Source: Siphonodentalium dalli | Lineage: Eukaryota > Mollusca > Scaphopoda > Gadilida > Siphonodentaliidae | Direction of reading: 5' to 3' | DNA length: 64,000 bases | Assembly: GCA_032622095.1 (NCBI GenBank) | Contig: CP136062.1 | Coordinates: forward strand, 200,237,828 to 200,301,827 | Part shown: one piece after another, positions 40,601 through 53,600 of the stretch | How the letters are laid out: every line of letters starts with the position of its first letter | How positions within the stretch are numbered: the stretch's first letter is position 1 | Position numbers and translations under genes: made by a program | Notes under the pieces: model-generated | What the model saw: only the letters and a program-made list of their open reading frames with translations | Databases searched by the model: none | Told to the model about the DNA's origin: nothing

Positions 40601-42733
40601 ATGGCCGTAGACATAAAGTCCCTGTAATTTAAAACAGCATATGGCTCCACATCCACCTGTGTTGAAAATTGAAATGCAAAAGTTTTGTCTACAGCACCCG
40701 AGATTCCCAGGCGGTCACCCATCCAGGTACTAACCGGGCTCGACGTTGCTTAACTTCGGTGATCGGACGAGAACCGGTGGTTTCAACGTGATATGGCCGT
40801 AGACATAAAGTCCCTGTAATTTAAACAGCATATGGCTCCACATCCACCTGTGTTTGAAAAATTGAAATGCAAAAGTTTTGTCTACAGCACCCGAGATTCC
40901 AGGCGGTCACCCATCCAGGTACTAACCGGGCTCGACGTTGCTTAACTTCGGTGATCGGACGAGAACCGGTGGTTTCAACGTGATATGGCCGTAGACATAA
41001 AGTCCCTGTAATTTAAACAGCATATGGCTCCACATCCACCTGTGTTTGAAAAATTGAAATGCAAAAGTTTTGTCTACAGCACCCGAGATTCCCAGGCGGT
41101 CACCCATCCAGGTACTAACCGGGCTCGACGTTGCTTAACTTCGGTGATCGGACGAGAACCGGTGGTTTCAACGTGATATGGCCGTAGACATAAAGTCCCT
41201 GTAATTTAAACAGCATATGGCTCCACATCCACCTGTGTTTGAAAAATTGAAATGCAAAAGTTTTGTCTACAGCACCCGAGATTCCCAGGCGGTCACCCAT
41301 CCAGGTACTAACCGGGCTCGACGTTGCTTAACTTCGGTGATCGGACGAGAACCGGTGGTTTCAACGTGATATGGGCCGTAGACATAAAGTCCCTGTAATT
41401 TAAACAGCATATGGCTCCACATCCACCTGTGTTTGAAAAATTGAAATGCAAAAGTTTTGTCTACAGCACCCGAGATTCCCAGGCGGTCACCCATCCAGGT
41501 ACTAACCGGGCTCGACGTTGCTTAACTTCGGTGATCGGACGAGAACCGGTGGTTTCAACGTGATATGGCCGTAGACATAAAGTCCCTGTAATTTAAACAG
41601 CATATGGCTCCACATCCACCTGTGTTTGAAAAATTGAAATGCAAAAGTTTTGTCTACAGCACCCGAGATTCCCAGGCGGTCACCCATCCAGGTACTAACC
41701 GGGCTCGACGTTGCTTAACTTCGGTGATCGGACGAGAACCGGTGGTTTTCAACGTGATATGGCCGTAGACATAAAGTCCCTGTAATTTAAACAGCATATG
41801 GCTCCACATCCACCTGTGTTTGAAAAATTGAAATGCAAAAGTTTTGTCTACAGCACCCGAGATTCCCAGGCGGTCACCCATCCAGGTACTAACCGGGCTC
41901 GACGTTGCTTAACTTCGGTGATCGGACGAGAACCGGTGGTTTCAACGTGATATGGCCGTAGACATAAAGTCCCTGTAATTTAAACAGCATATGGCTCCAC
42001 ATCCACCTGTGTTTGAAAAATTGAAATGCAAAAGTTTTGTCTACAGCACCCGAGATTCCCAGGCGGTCACCCATCCAGGTACTAACCGGGCTCGACGTTG
42101 CTTAACTTCGGTGATCGGACGAGAACCGGTGGTTTCAACGTGATATGGCCGTAGACATAAAGTCCCTGTAATTTAAACAGCATATGGCTCCACATCCACC
42201 TGTGTTTGAAAATTGAAATGCAAAAGTTTTGTCTACAGCACCCGAGATTCCCAGGCGGTCACCCATCCAGGTACTAACCGGGCTCGACGTTGCTTAACTT
42301 CGGTGATCGGACGAGAACCGGTGGTTTCAACGTGATATGGCCGTAGACATAAAGTCCCTGTAATTTAAACAGCATATGGCTCCACATCCACCTGTGTTTG
42401 AAAAATTGAAATGCAAAAGTTTTGTCTACAGCACCCGAGATTCCCAGGCGGTCACCCATCCAGGTACTAACCGGGCTCGACGTTGCTAACTTCGGTGATC
42501 GGACGAGAACCGGTGGTTTCAACGTGATATGGCCGTAGACATAAAGTCCCTGTAATTTAAACAGCATATGGCTCCACATCCACCTGTGTTTGAAAAATTG
42601 AAATGCAAAAGTTTTGTCTACAGCACCCGAGATTCCCAGGCGGTCACCCATCCAGGTACTAACCGGGCTCGACGTTGCTTAACTTCGGTGATCGGACGAG
42701 AACCGGTGGTTTCAACGTGATATGGCCGTAGAC
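37604..42733 (-). rRNA. 5S rRNA genes, 27 copies with scattered 1-bp indels
   Basis: Gene starts (plus coordinate of the 3' end): 37604, 37797, 37990, 38183, 38375, 38568, 38761, 38954, 39147, 39338, 39531, 39724, 39916, 40109, 40302, 40495, 40687, 40880, 41072, 41265, 41459, 41652, 41846, 42039, 42231, 42424, 42616. Genes with a one-base change in length: 38183, 39147, 40880 and 42424 (117 bp), 41265 and 41652 (119 bp). Nearly all changes are in short homopolymers, so they may be sequencing errors and not real mutations. Confidence 0.93.
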
Positions 42734-42990
42734 ATAAAGTCCCTGTAATTTAAACAGCATATGGCTCCACATCCACCTGTGTTTGAAAAATTGAAATGCA
42801 AAAGTTTGTCTACAGCACCCGAGATTCCCAGGCGGTCACCCATCCAGGTACTAACCGGGCTCGACGTTGCTTAACTTCGGTGATCGGACGAGAACCGGTG
42901 GTTTCAACGTGATATGGCCGTAGACATAAAGTCCCTGTAATTTAAACAGCATATGGCTCCACATCCACCTGTGTTTGAAAAATTGAAATG

Positions 42991-43000
42991 CAAAAGTTTT
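42991..43000 (-). terminator. RNA polymerase III terminator after the 5S gene
   Basis: The minus strand reads AAAACTTTTGC immediately after the gene. TTTT begins six bases past the conserved 3' end, a minimal pol III terminator. It repeats in every unit. Confidence 0.7.
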
Positions 43001-43118
43001 GTCTACAGCACCCGAGATTCCCAGGCGGTCACCCATCCAGGTACTAACCGGGCTCGACGTTGCTTAACTTCGGTGATCGGACGAGAACCGGTGGTTTCAA
43101 CGTGATATGGCCGTAGAC
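43001..43118 (-). rRNA. Reference copy of the 5S rRNA gene
   Basis: This is a consensus copy. 5S rRNA is the small RNA of the large ribosomal subunit, bound by uL18 and uL5 and transcribed by RNA polymerase III through TFIIIA at the internal promoter. On the minus strand it starts GTCTACGGCCATATCACGTT and ends GGGAATCTCGGGTGCTGTAG-AC. Length is 118 nt, against 119-121 in most animals. Relative to the common animal form GAATACCGGG, this family reads GAATCTCGGG, altering the 3' strand of loop E and the first pair(s) of helix IV. Confidence 0.97.
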
Positions 43119-43127
43119 ATAAAGTCC

Positions 43128-43139
43128 CTGTAATTTAAA
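43128..43139 (-). promoter_or_regulatory. TATA-like element upstream of each 5S gene
   Basis: TTTAAATTA lies at about -21 to -13 of every gene (plus strand 43131-43139 for the reference copy). Upstream TATA-like boxes at roughly -25 support 5S transcription in many invertebrates. Function here is inferred from position and conservation in the short spacer. Confidence 0.45.
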
Positions 43140-46100
43140 CAGCATATGGCTCCACATCCACCTGTGTTTGAAAAATTGAAATGCAAAAGTTTTGTCTACA
43201 GCACCCGAGATTCCCAGGCGGTCACCCATCCAGGTACTAACCGGGCTCGACGTTGCTTAACTTCGGTGATCGGACGAGAACCGGTGGTTTCAACGTGATA
43301 TGGCCGTAGACATAAAGTCCCTGTAATTTAAACAGCATATGGCTCCACATCCACCTGTGTTTGAAAAATTGAAATGCAAAAGTTTTGTCTACAGCACCCG
43401 AGATTCCCAGGCGGTCACCCATCCAGGTACTAACCGGGCTCGACGTTGCTTAACTTCGGTGATCGGACGAGAACCGGTGGTTTCAACGTGATATGGCCGT
43501 AGACATAAAGTCCCTGTAATTTAAACAGCATATGGCTCCACATCCACCTGTGTTTGAAAAATTGAAATGCAAAAGTTTTGTCTACAGCACCCGAGATTCC
43601 CAGGCGGTCACCCATCCAGGTACTAACCGGGCTCGACGTTGCTTAACTTCGGTGATCGGACGAGAACCGGTGGTTTCAACGTGATATGGCCGTAGACATA
43701 AAGTCCCTGTAATTTAAACAGCATATGGCTCCACATCCACCTGTGTTTGAAAAATTGAAATGCAAAAGTTTTGTCTACAGCACCCGAGATTCCCAGGCGG
43801 TCACCCATTCAGGTACTAACCGGGCTCGACGTTGCTTAACTTCGGTGATCGGACGAGAACCGGTGGTTTCAACGTGATATGGCCGTAGACATAAAGTCCC
43901 TGTAATTTAAACAGCATATGGCTCCACATCCACCTGTGTTTGAAAAATTGAAATGCAAAAGTTTTGTCTACAGCACCCGAGATTCCCAGGCGGTCACCCA
44001 TCCAGGTACTAACCGGGCTCGACGTTGCTTAACTTCGGTGATCGGACGAGAACCGGTGGTTTCAACGTGATATGGCCGTAGACATAAAGTCCCTGTAATT
44101 TAAACAGCATATGGCTCCACATCCACCTGTGTTTGAAAAATTGAAATGCAAAAGTTTTGTCTACAGCACCCGAGATTCCCAGGCGGTCACCCATCCAGGT
44201 ACTAACCGGGCTCGACGTTGCTTAACTTCGGTGATCGGACGAGAACCGGTGGTTTCAACGTGATATGGCCGTAGACATAAAGTCCCTGTAATTTAAACAG
44301 CATATGGCTCCACATCCACCTGTGTTTGAAAAATTGAAATGCAAAAGTTTTGTCTACAGCACCCGAGATTCCCAGGCGGTCACCCATCCAGGTACTAACC
44401 GGGCTCGACGTTGCTTAACTTCGGTGATCGGACGAGAACCGGTGGTTTCAACGTGATATGGCCGTAGACATAAAGTCCCTGTAATTTAAACAGCATATGG
44501 CTCCACATCCACCTGTGTTTGAAAAATTGAAATGCAAAAGTTTTGTCTACAGCACCCGAGATTCCCAGGCGGTCACCCATCCAGGTACTAACCGGGCTCG
44601 ACGTTGCTTAACTTCGGTGATCGGACGAGAACCGGTGGTTTCAACGTGATATGGCCGTAGACATAAAGTCCCTGTAATTTAAACAGCATATGGCTCCACA
44701 TCCACCTGTGTTTGAAAAATTGAAATGCAAAAGTTTTGTCTACAGCACCCGAGATTCCCAGGCGGTCACCCATCCAGGTACTAACCGGGCTCGACGTTGC
44801 TTAACTTCGGTGATCGGACGAGAACCGGTGGTTTCAACGTGATATGGCCGTAGACATAAAGTCCCTGTAATTTAAACAGCATATGGCTCCACATCCACCT
44901 GTGTTTGAAAAATTGAAATGCAAAAGTTTTGTCTACAGCACCCGAGATTCCCAGGCGGTCACCCATCCAGGTACTAACCGGGCTCGACGTTGCTTAACTT
45001 CGGTGATCGGACGAGAACCGGTGGTTTCAACGTGATATGGCCGTAGACATAAAGTCCCTGTAATTTAAACAGCATATGGCTCCACATCCACCTGTGTTTG
45101 AAAAATTGAAATGCAAAAGTTTTGTCTACAGCACCCGAGATTCCCAGGCGGTCACCCATCCAGGTACTAACCGGGCTCGACGTTGCTTAACTTCGGTGAT
45201 CGAACGAGAACCGGTGGTTTCAACGTGATATGGCCGTAGACATAAAGTCCCTGTAATTTAAACAGCATATGGCTCCACATCCACCTGTGTTTGAAAAATT
45301 GAAATGCAAAAGTTTTGTCTACAGCACCCGAGATTCCCAGGCGGTCACCCATCCAGGTACTAACCGGGCTCGACGTTGCTTAACTTCGGTGATCGGACGA
45401 GAACCGGTGGTTTCAACGTGATATGGCCGTAGACATAAAGTCCCTGTAATTTAAACAGCATATGGCTCCACATCCACCTGTGTTTGAAAAATTGAAATGC
45501 AAAAGTTTTGTCTACAGCACCCGAGATTCCCAGGCGGTCACCCATCCAGGTACTAACCGGGCTCGACGTTGCTTAACTTCGGTGATCGGACGAGAACCGG
45601 TGGTTTCAACGTGATATGGCCGTAGACATAAAGTCCCTGTAATTTAAACAGCATATGGCTCCACATCCACCTGTGTTTGAAAAATTGAAATGCAAAAGTT
45701 TTGTCTACAGCACCCGAGATTCCCAGGCGGTCACCCATCCAGGTACTAACCGGGCTCGACGTTGCTTAACTTCGGTGATCGGACGAGAACCGGTGGTTTC
45801 AACGTGATATGGCCGTAGACATAAAGTCCCTGTAATTTAAACAGCATATGGCTCCACATCCACCTGTGTTTGAAAAATTGAAATGCAAAAGTTTTGTCTA
45901 CAGCACCCGAGATTCCCAGGCGGTCACCCATCCAGGTACTAACCGGGCTCGACGTTGCTTAACTTCGGTGATCGGACGAGAACCGGTGGTTTCAACGTGA
46001 TATGGCCGTAGACATAAAGTCCCTGTAATTTAAACAGCATATGGCTCCACATCCACCTGTGTTTGAAAAATTGAAATGCAAAAGTTTTGTCTACAGCACC

Positions 46101-49100
46101 CGAGATTCCCAGGCGGTCACCCATCCAGGTACTAACCGGGCTCGACGTTGCTTAACTTCGGTGATCGGACGAGAACCGGTGGTTTCAACGTGATATGGCC
46201 GTAGACATAAAGTCCCTGTAATTTAAACAGCATATGGCTCCACATCCACCTGTGTTTGAAAAATTGAAATGCAAAAGTTTTGTCTACAGCACCCGAGATT
46301 CCCAGGCGGTCACCCATCCAGGTACTAACCGGGCTCGACGTTGCTTAACTTCGGTGATCGGACGAGAACCGGTGGTTTCAACGTGATATGGCCGTAGACA
46401 TAAAGTCCCTGTAATTTAAACAGCATATGGCTCCACATCCACCTGTGTTTGAAAAATTGAAATGCAAAAGTTTTGTCTACAGCACCCGAGATTCCCAGGC
46501 GGTCACCCATCCAGGTACTAACCGGGCTCGACGTTGCTTAACTTCGGTGATCGGACGAGAACCGGTGGTTTCAACGTGATATGGCCGTAGACATAAAGTC
46601 CCTGTAATTTAAACAGCATATGGCTCCACATCCACCTGTGTTTGAAAAATTGAAATGCAAAAGTTTTGTCTACAGCACCCGAGATTCCCAGGCGGTCACC
46701 CATCCAGGTACTAACCGGGCTCGACGTTGCTTAACTTCGGTGATCGGACGAGAACCGGTGGTTTCAACGTGATATGGCCGTAGACATAAAGTCCCTGTAA
46801 TTTAAACAGCATATGGCTCCACATCCACCTGTGTTTGAAAAATTGAAATGCAAAAGTTTTGTCTACAGCACCCGAGATTCCCAGGCGGTCACCCATCCAG
46901 GTACTAACCGGGCTCGACGTTGCTTAACTTCGGTGATCGGACGAGAACCGGTGGTTTCAACGTGATATGGCCGTAGACATAAAGTCCCTGTAATTTAAAC
47001 AGCATATGGCTCCACATCCACCTGTGTTTGAAAAATTGAAATGCAAAAGTTTTGTCTACAGCACCCGAGATTCCCAGGCGGTCACCCATCCAGGTACTAA
47101 CCGGGCTCGACGTTGCTTAACTTCGGTGATCGGACGAGAACCGGTGGTTTCAACGTGATATGGCCGTAGACATAAAGTCCCTGTAATTTAAACAGCATAT
47201 GGCTCCACATCCACCTGTGTTTGAAAAATTGAAATGCAAAAGTTTTGTCTACAGCACCCGAGATTCCCAGGCGGTCACCCATCCAGGTACTAACCGGGCT
47301 CGACGTTGCTTAACTTCGGTGATCGGACGAGAACCGGTGGTTTCAACGTGATATGGCCGTAGACATAAAGTCCCTGTAATTTAAACAGCATATGGCTCCA
47401 CATCCACCTGTGTTTGAAAAATTGAAATGCAAAAGTTTTGTCTACAGCACCCGAGATTCCCAGGCGGTCACCCATCCAGGTACTAACCGGGCTCGACGTT
47501 GCTTAACTTCGGTGATCGGACGAGAACCGGTGGTTTCAACGTGATATGGCCGTAGACATAAAGTCCCTGTAATTTAAACAGCATATGGCTCCACATCCAC
47601 CTGTGTTTGAAAAATTGAAATGCAAAAGTTTTGTCTGCAGCACCCGAGATTTCCAGGCGGTCACCCATCCAGGTACTAACCGGGCTCGACGTTGCTTAAC
47701 TTCGGTGATCGGACGAGAACCGGTGGTTTCAACGTGATATGGCCGTAGACATAAAGTCCCTGTAATTTAAACAGCATATGGCTCCACATCCACCTGTGTT
47801 TGAAAAATTGAAATGCAAAAGTTTTGTCTACAGCACCCGAGATTCCCAGGCGGTCACCCATCCAGGTACTAACCGGGCTCGACGTTGCTTAACTTCGGTG
47901 ATCGGACGAGAACCGGTGGTTTCAACGTGATATGGCCGTAGACATAAAGTCCCTGTAATTTAAACAGCATATGGCTCCACATCCACCTGTGTTTGAAAAA
48001 TTGAAATGCAAAAGTTTTGTCTACAGCACCCGAGATTCCCAGGCGGTCACCCATCCAGGTACTAACCGGGCTCGACGTTGCTTAACTTCGGTGATCGGAC
48101 GAGAACCGGTGGTTTCAACGTGATATGGCCGTAGACATAAAGTCCCTGTAATTTAAACAGCATATGGCTCCACATCCACCTGTGTTTGAAAAATTGAAAT
48201 GCAAAAGTTTTGTCTACAGCACCCGAGATTCCCAGGCGGTCACCCATTCAGGTACTAACCGGGCTCGACGTTGCTTAACTTCGGTGATCGGACGAGAACC
48301 GGTGGTTTCAACGTGATATGGCCGTAGACATAAAGTCCCTGTAATTTAAACAGCATATGGCTCCACATCCACCTGTGTTTGAAAAATTGAAATGCAAAAG
48401 TTTTGTCTACAGCACCCGAGATTCCCAGGCGGTCACCCATCCAGGTACTAACCGGGCTCGACGTTGCTTAACTTCGGTGATCGGACGAGAACCGGTGGTT
48501 TCAACGTGATATGGCCGTAGACATAAAGTCCCTGTAATTTAAACAGCATATGGCTCCACATCCACCTGTGTTTGAAAAATTGAAATGCAAAAGTTTTGTC
48601 TACAGCACCCGAGATTCCCAGGCGGTCACCCATCCAGGTACTAACCGGGCTCGACGTTGCTTAACTTCGGTGATCGGACGAGAACCGGTGGTTTCAACGT
48701 GATATGGCCGTAGACATAAAGTCCCTGTAATTTAAACAGCATATGGCTCCACATCCACCTGTGTTTGAAAAATTGAAATGCAAAAGTTTTGTCTGCAGCA
48801 CCCGAGATTCCCAGGCGGTCACCCATCCAGGTACTAACCGGGCTCGACGTTGCTTAACTTCGGTGATCGGACGAGAACCGGTGGTTTCAACGTGATATGG
48901 CCGTAGACATAAAGTCCCTGTAATTTAAACAGCATATGGCTCCACATCCACCTGTGTTTGAAAAATTGAAATGCAAAAGTTTTGTCTACAGCACCCGAGA
49001 TTCCCAGGCGGTCACCCATCCAGGTACTAACCGGGCTCGACGTTGCTTAACTTCGGTGATCGGACGAGAACCGGTGGTTTCAACGTGATATGGCCGTAGA

Positions 49101-50527
49101 CATAAAGTCCCTGTAATTTAAACAGCATATGGCTCCACATCCACCTGTGTTTGAAAAATTGAAATGCAAAAGTTTTGTCTACAGCACCCGAGATTCCCAG
49201 GCGGTCACCCATCCAGGTACTAACCGGGCTCGACGTTGCTTAACTTCGGTGATCGGACGAGAACCGGTGGTTTCAACGTGATATGGCCGTAGACATAAAG
49301 TCCCTGTAATTTAAACAGCATATGGCTCCACATCCACCTGTGTTTGAAAAATTGAAATGCAAAAGTTTTGTCTACAGCACCCGAGATTCCCAGGCGGTCA
49401 CCCATTCAGGTACTAACCGGGCTCGACGTTGCTTAACTTCGGTGATCGGACGAGAACCGGTGGTTTCAACGTGATATGGCCGTAGACATAAAGTCCCTGT
49501 AATTTAAACAGCATATGGCTCCACATCCACCTGTGTTTGAAAAATTGAAATGCAAAAGTTTTGTCTACAGCACCCGAGATTCCCAGGCGGTCACCCATCC
49601 AGGTACTAACCGGGCTCGACGTTGCTTAACTTCGGTGATCGGACGAGAACCGGTGGTTTCAACGTGATATGGCCGTAGACATAAAGTCCCTGTAATTTAA
49701 ACATCATATGGCTCCACATCCACCTGTGTTTGAAAAATTGAAATGCAAAAGTTTTGTCTACAGCACCCGAGATTCCCAGGCGGTCACCCATCCAGGTACT
49801 AACCGGGCTCGACGTTGCTTAACTACGGTGATCGGACGAGAACCGGTGGTTTCAACGTGATATGGCCGTAGACATAAAGTCCCTGTAATTTAAACAGCAT
49901 ATGGCTCCACATCCACCTGTGTTTGAAAAATTGAAATGCAAAAGTTTTGTCTACAGCACCCGAGATTCCCAGGCGGTCACCCATCCAGGTACTAACCGGG
50001 CTCGACGTTGCTTAACTTCGGTGATCGGACGAGAACCGGTGGTTTCAACGTGATATGGCCGTAGACATAAAGTCCCTGTAATTTAAACAGCATATGGCTC
50101 CACATCCACCTGTGTTTGAAAAATTGAAATGCAAAAGTTTTGTCTACAGCACCCGAGATTCCCAGGCGGTCACCCATCCAGGTACTAACCGGGCTCGACG
50201 TTGCTTAACTTCGGTGATCGGACGAGAACCGGTGGTTTCAACGTGATATGGCCGTAGACATAAAGTCCCTGTAATTTAAACAGCATATGGCTCCACATCC
50301 ACCTGTGTTTGAAAAATTGAAATGCAAAAGTTTTGTCTACAGCACCCGAGATTCCCAGGCGGTCACCCATCCAGGTACTAACCGGGCTCGACGTTGCTTA
50401 ACTTCGGTGATCGGACGAGAACCGGTGGTTTCAACGTGATATGGCCGTAGACATAAAGTCCCTGTAATTTAAACAGCATATGGCTCCACATCCACCTGTG
50501 TTTGAAAAATTGAAATGCAAAAGTTTT

Positions 50528-50586
50528 GTCTACAGCACCCGAGATTCCCAGGCGGTCACCCATCCAGGTGTGATATGGCCGTAGAC
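50528..50586 (-). pseudogene. Truncated 5S gene (59-bp internal deletion), copy 1
   Basis: Gene positions 1-17 are joined to 77-118. The lost 59 bp include box A and the intermediate element, so pol III transcription and folding are lost. The deletion is flanked by a GT shared at both breakpoints. The spacer has the ACATCATATG variant. This copy lacks the extra markers of the later four. Confidence 0.95.
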
Positions 50587-50661
50587 ATAAAGTCCCTGTA
50601 ATTTAAACATCATATGGCTCCACATCCACCTGTGTTTGAAAAATTGAAATGCAAAAGTTTT

Positions 50662-53600
50662 GTCTACAGCACCCGAGATTCCCAGGCGGTCACCCATCCA
50701 GGTACTAACCGGGCTCGACGTTGCTTAACTTCGGTGATCGGACGAGAACCGGTGGTTTCAACGTGATATGGCCGTAGACATAAAGTCCCTGTAATTTAAA
50801 CAGCATATGGCTCCACATCCACCTGTGTTTGAAAAATTGAAATGCAAAAGTTTTGTCTACAGCACCCGAGATTCCCAGGCGGTCACCCATCCAGGTACTA
50901 ACCGGGCTCGACGTTGCTTAACTTCGGTGATCGGACGAGAACCGGTGGTTTCAACGTGATATGGCCGTAGACATAAAGTCCCTGTAATTTAAACAGCATA
51001 TGGCTCCACATCCACCTGTGTTTGAAAAATTGAAATGCAAAAGTTTTGTCTACAGCACCCGAGATTCCCAGGCGGTCACCCATCCAGGTACTAACCGGGC
51101 TCGACGTTGCTTAACTTCGGTGATCGGACGAGAACCGGTGGTTTCAACGTGATATGGCCGTAGACATAAAGTCCCTGTAATTTAAACAGCATATGGCTCC
51201 ACATCCACCTGTGTTTGAAAAATTGAAATGCAAAAGTTTTGTCTACAGCACCCGAGATTCCCAGGCGGTCACCCATCCAGGTACTAACCGGGCTCGACGT
51301 TGCTTAACTTCGGTGATCGGACGAGAACCGGTGGTTTCAACGTGATATGGCCGTAGACATAAAGTCCCTGTAATTTAAACAGCATATGGCTCCACATCCA
51401 CCTGTGTTTGAAAAATTGAAATGCAAAAGTTTTGTCTACAGCACCCGAGATTCCCAGGCGGTCACCCATCCAGGTACTAACCGGGCTCGACGTTGCTTAA
51501 CTTCGGTGATCGGACGAGAACCGGTGGTTTCAACGTGATATGGCCGTAGACATAAAGTCCCTGTAATTTAAACAGCATATGGCTCCACATCCACCTGTGT
51601 TTGAATAATTGAAATGCAAAAGTTTTGTCTACAGCACCCGAGATTCCCAGGCGGTCACCCATCCAGGTACTAACCGGGCTCGACGTTGCTTAACTTCGGT
51701 GATCGGACGAGAACCGGTGGTTTCAACGTGATATGGCCGTAGACATAAAGTCCCTGTAATTTAAACAGCATATGGCTCCACATCCACCTGTGTTTGAAAA
51801 ATTGAAATGCAAAAGTTTTGTCTACAGCACCCGAGATTCCCAGGCGGTCACCCATCCAGGTACTAACCGGGCTCGACGTTGCTTAACTTCGGTGATCGGA
51901 CGAGAACCGGTGGTTTCAACGTGATATGGCCGTAGACATAAAGTCCCTGTAATTTAAACAGCATATGGCTCCACATCCACCTGTGTTTGAAAAATTGAAA
52001 TGCAAAAGTTTTGTCTACAGCACCCGAGATTCCCAGGCGGTCACCCATCCAGGTACTAACCGGGCTCGACGTTGCTTAACTTCGGTGATCGGACGAGAAC
52101 CGGTGGTTTCAACGTGATATGGCCGTAGACATAAAGTCCCTGTAATTTAAACAGCATATGGCTCCACATCCACCTGTGTTTGAAAAATTGAAATGCAAAA
52201 GTTTTGTCTACAGCACCCGAGATTCCCAGGCGGTCACCCATCCAGGTACTAACCGGGCTCGACGTTGCTTAACTTCGGTGATCGGACGAGAACCGGTGGT
52301 TTCAACGTGATATGGCCGTAGACATAAAGTCCCTGTAATTTAAACAGCATATGGCTCCACATCCACCTGTGTTTGAAAAATTGAAATGCAAAAGTTTTGT
52401 CTACAGCACCCGAGATTCCCAGGCGGTCACCCATCCAGGTACTAACCGGGCTCGACGTTGCTTAACTTCGGTGATCGGACGAGAACCGGTGGTTTCAACG
52501 TGATATGGCCGTAGACATAAAGTCCCTGTAATTTAAACAGCATATGGCTCCACATCCACCTGTGTTTGAAAAATTGAAATGCAAAAGTTTTGTCTACAGC
52601 ACCCGAGATTCCCAGGCGGTCACCCATCCAGGTACTAACCGGGCTCGACGTTGCTTAACTTCGGTGATCGGACGAGAACCGGTGGTTTCAACGTGATATG
52701 GCCGTAGACATAAAGTCCCTGTAATTTAAACAGCATATGGCTCCACATCCACCTGTGTTTGAAAAATTGAAATGCAAAAGTTTTGTCTACAGAACCCGAG
52801 ATTCCCAGGCGGTCACCCATCCAGGTACTAACCGGGCTCGACGTTGCTTAACTTCGGTGATCGGACGAGAACCGGTGGTTTCAACGTGATATGGCCGTAG
52901 ACATAAAGTCCCTGTAATTTAAACAGCATATGGCTCCACATCCACCTGTGTTTGAAAAATTGAAATGCAAAAGTTTTGTCTACAGCACCCGAGATTCCCA
53001 GGCGGTCACCCATCCAGGTACTAACCGGGCTCGACGTTGCTTAACTTCGGTGATCGGACGAGAACCGGTGGTTTCAACGTGATATGGCCGTAGACATAAA
53101 GTCCCTGTAATTTAAACAGCATATGGCTCCACATCCACCTGTGTTTGAAAAATTGAAATGCAAAAGTTTTGTCTACAGCACCCGAGATTCCCAGGCGGTC
53201 ACCCATCCAGGTACTAACCGGGCTCGACGTTGCTTAACTTCGGTGATCGGACGAGAACCGGTGGTTTCAACGTGATATGGCCGTAGACATAAAGTCCCTG
53301 TAATTTAAACAGCATATGGCTCCACATCCACCTGTGTTTGAAAAATTGAAATGCAAAAGTTTTGTCTACAGCACCCGAGATTCCCAGGCGGTCACCCATT
53401 TAGGTACTAACCGGGCTCGACGTTGCTTAACTTCGGTGATCGGACGAGAACCGGTGGTTTCAACGTGATATGGCCGTAGACATAAAGTCCCTGTAATTTA
53501 AACAGCATATGGCTCCACATCCACCTGTGTTTGAAAAATTGAAATGCAAAAGTTTTGTCTACAGCACCCGAGATTCCCAGGCGGTCACCCATCCAGGTAC

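Larger units (their letters stand above)
42808..50452 (-). rRNA. 5S rRNA genes, 40 copies at exact 193-bp steps
   Basis: 118-bp genes begin at 42808 and every 193 bp to 50335. The first and last nine bases pair as the terminal helix (GUCUACGGC with GCUGUAGAC, one G-U). Box A-like AGTTAAGCAACGTCG lies near gene positions 50-64 and box C-like TAGTACCTGGATGGGTGACC at 73-92. Variants include 47633 and 48791 (TCTGCAG), 48212 and 49370 (CCCATTCAGG) and 49756 (TTAACTACGG). Confidence 0.97.
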
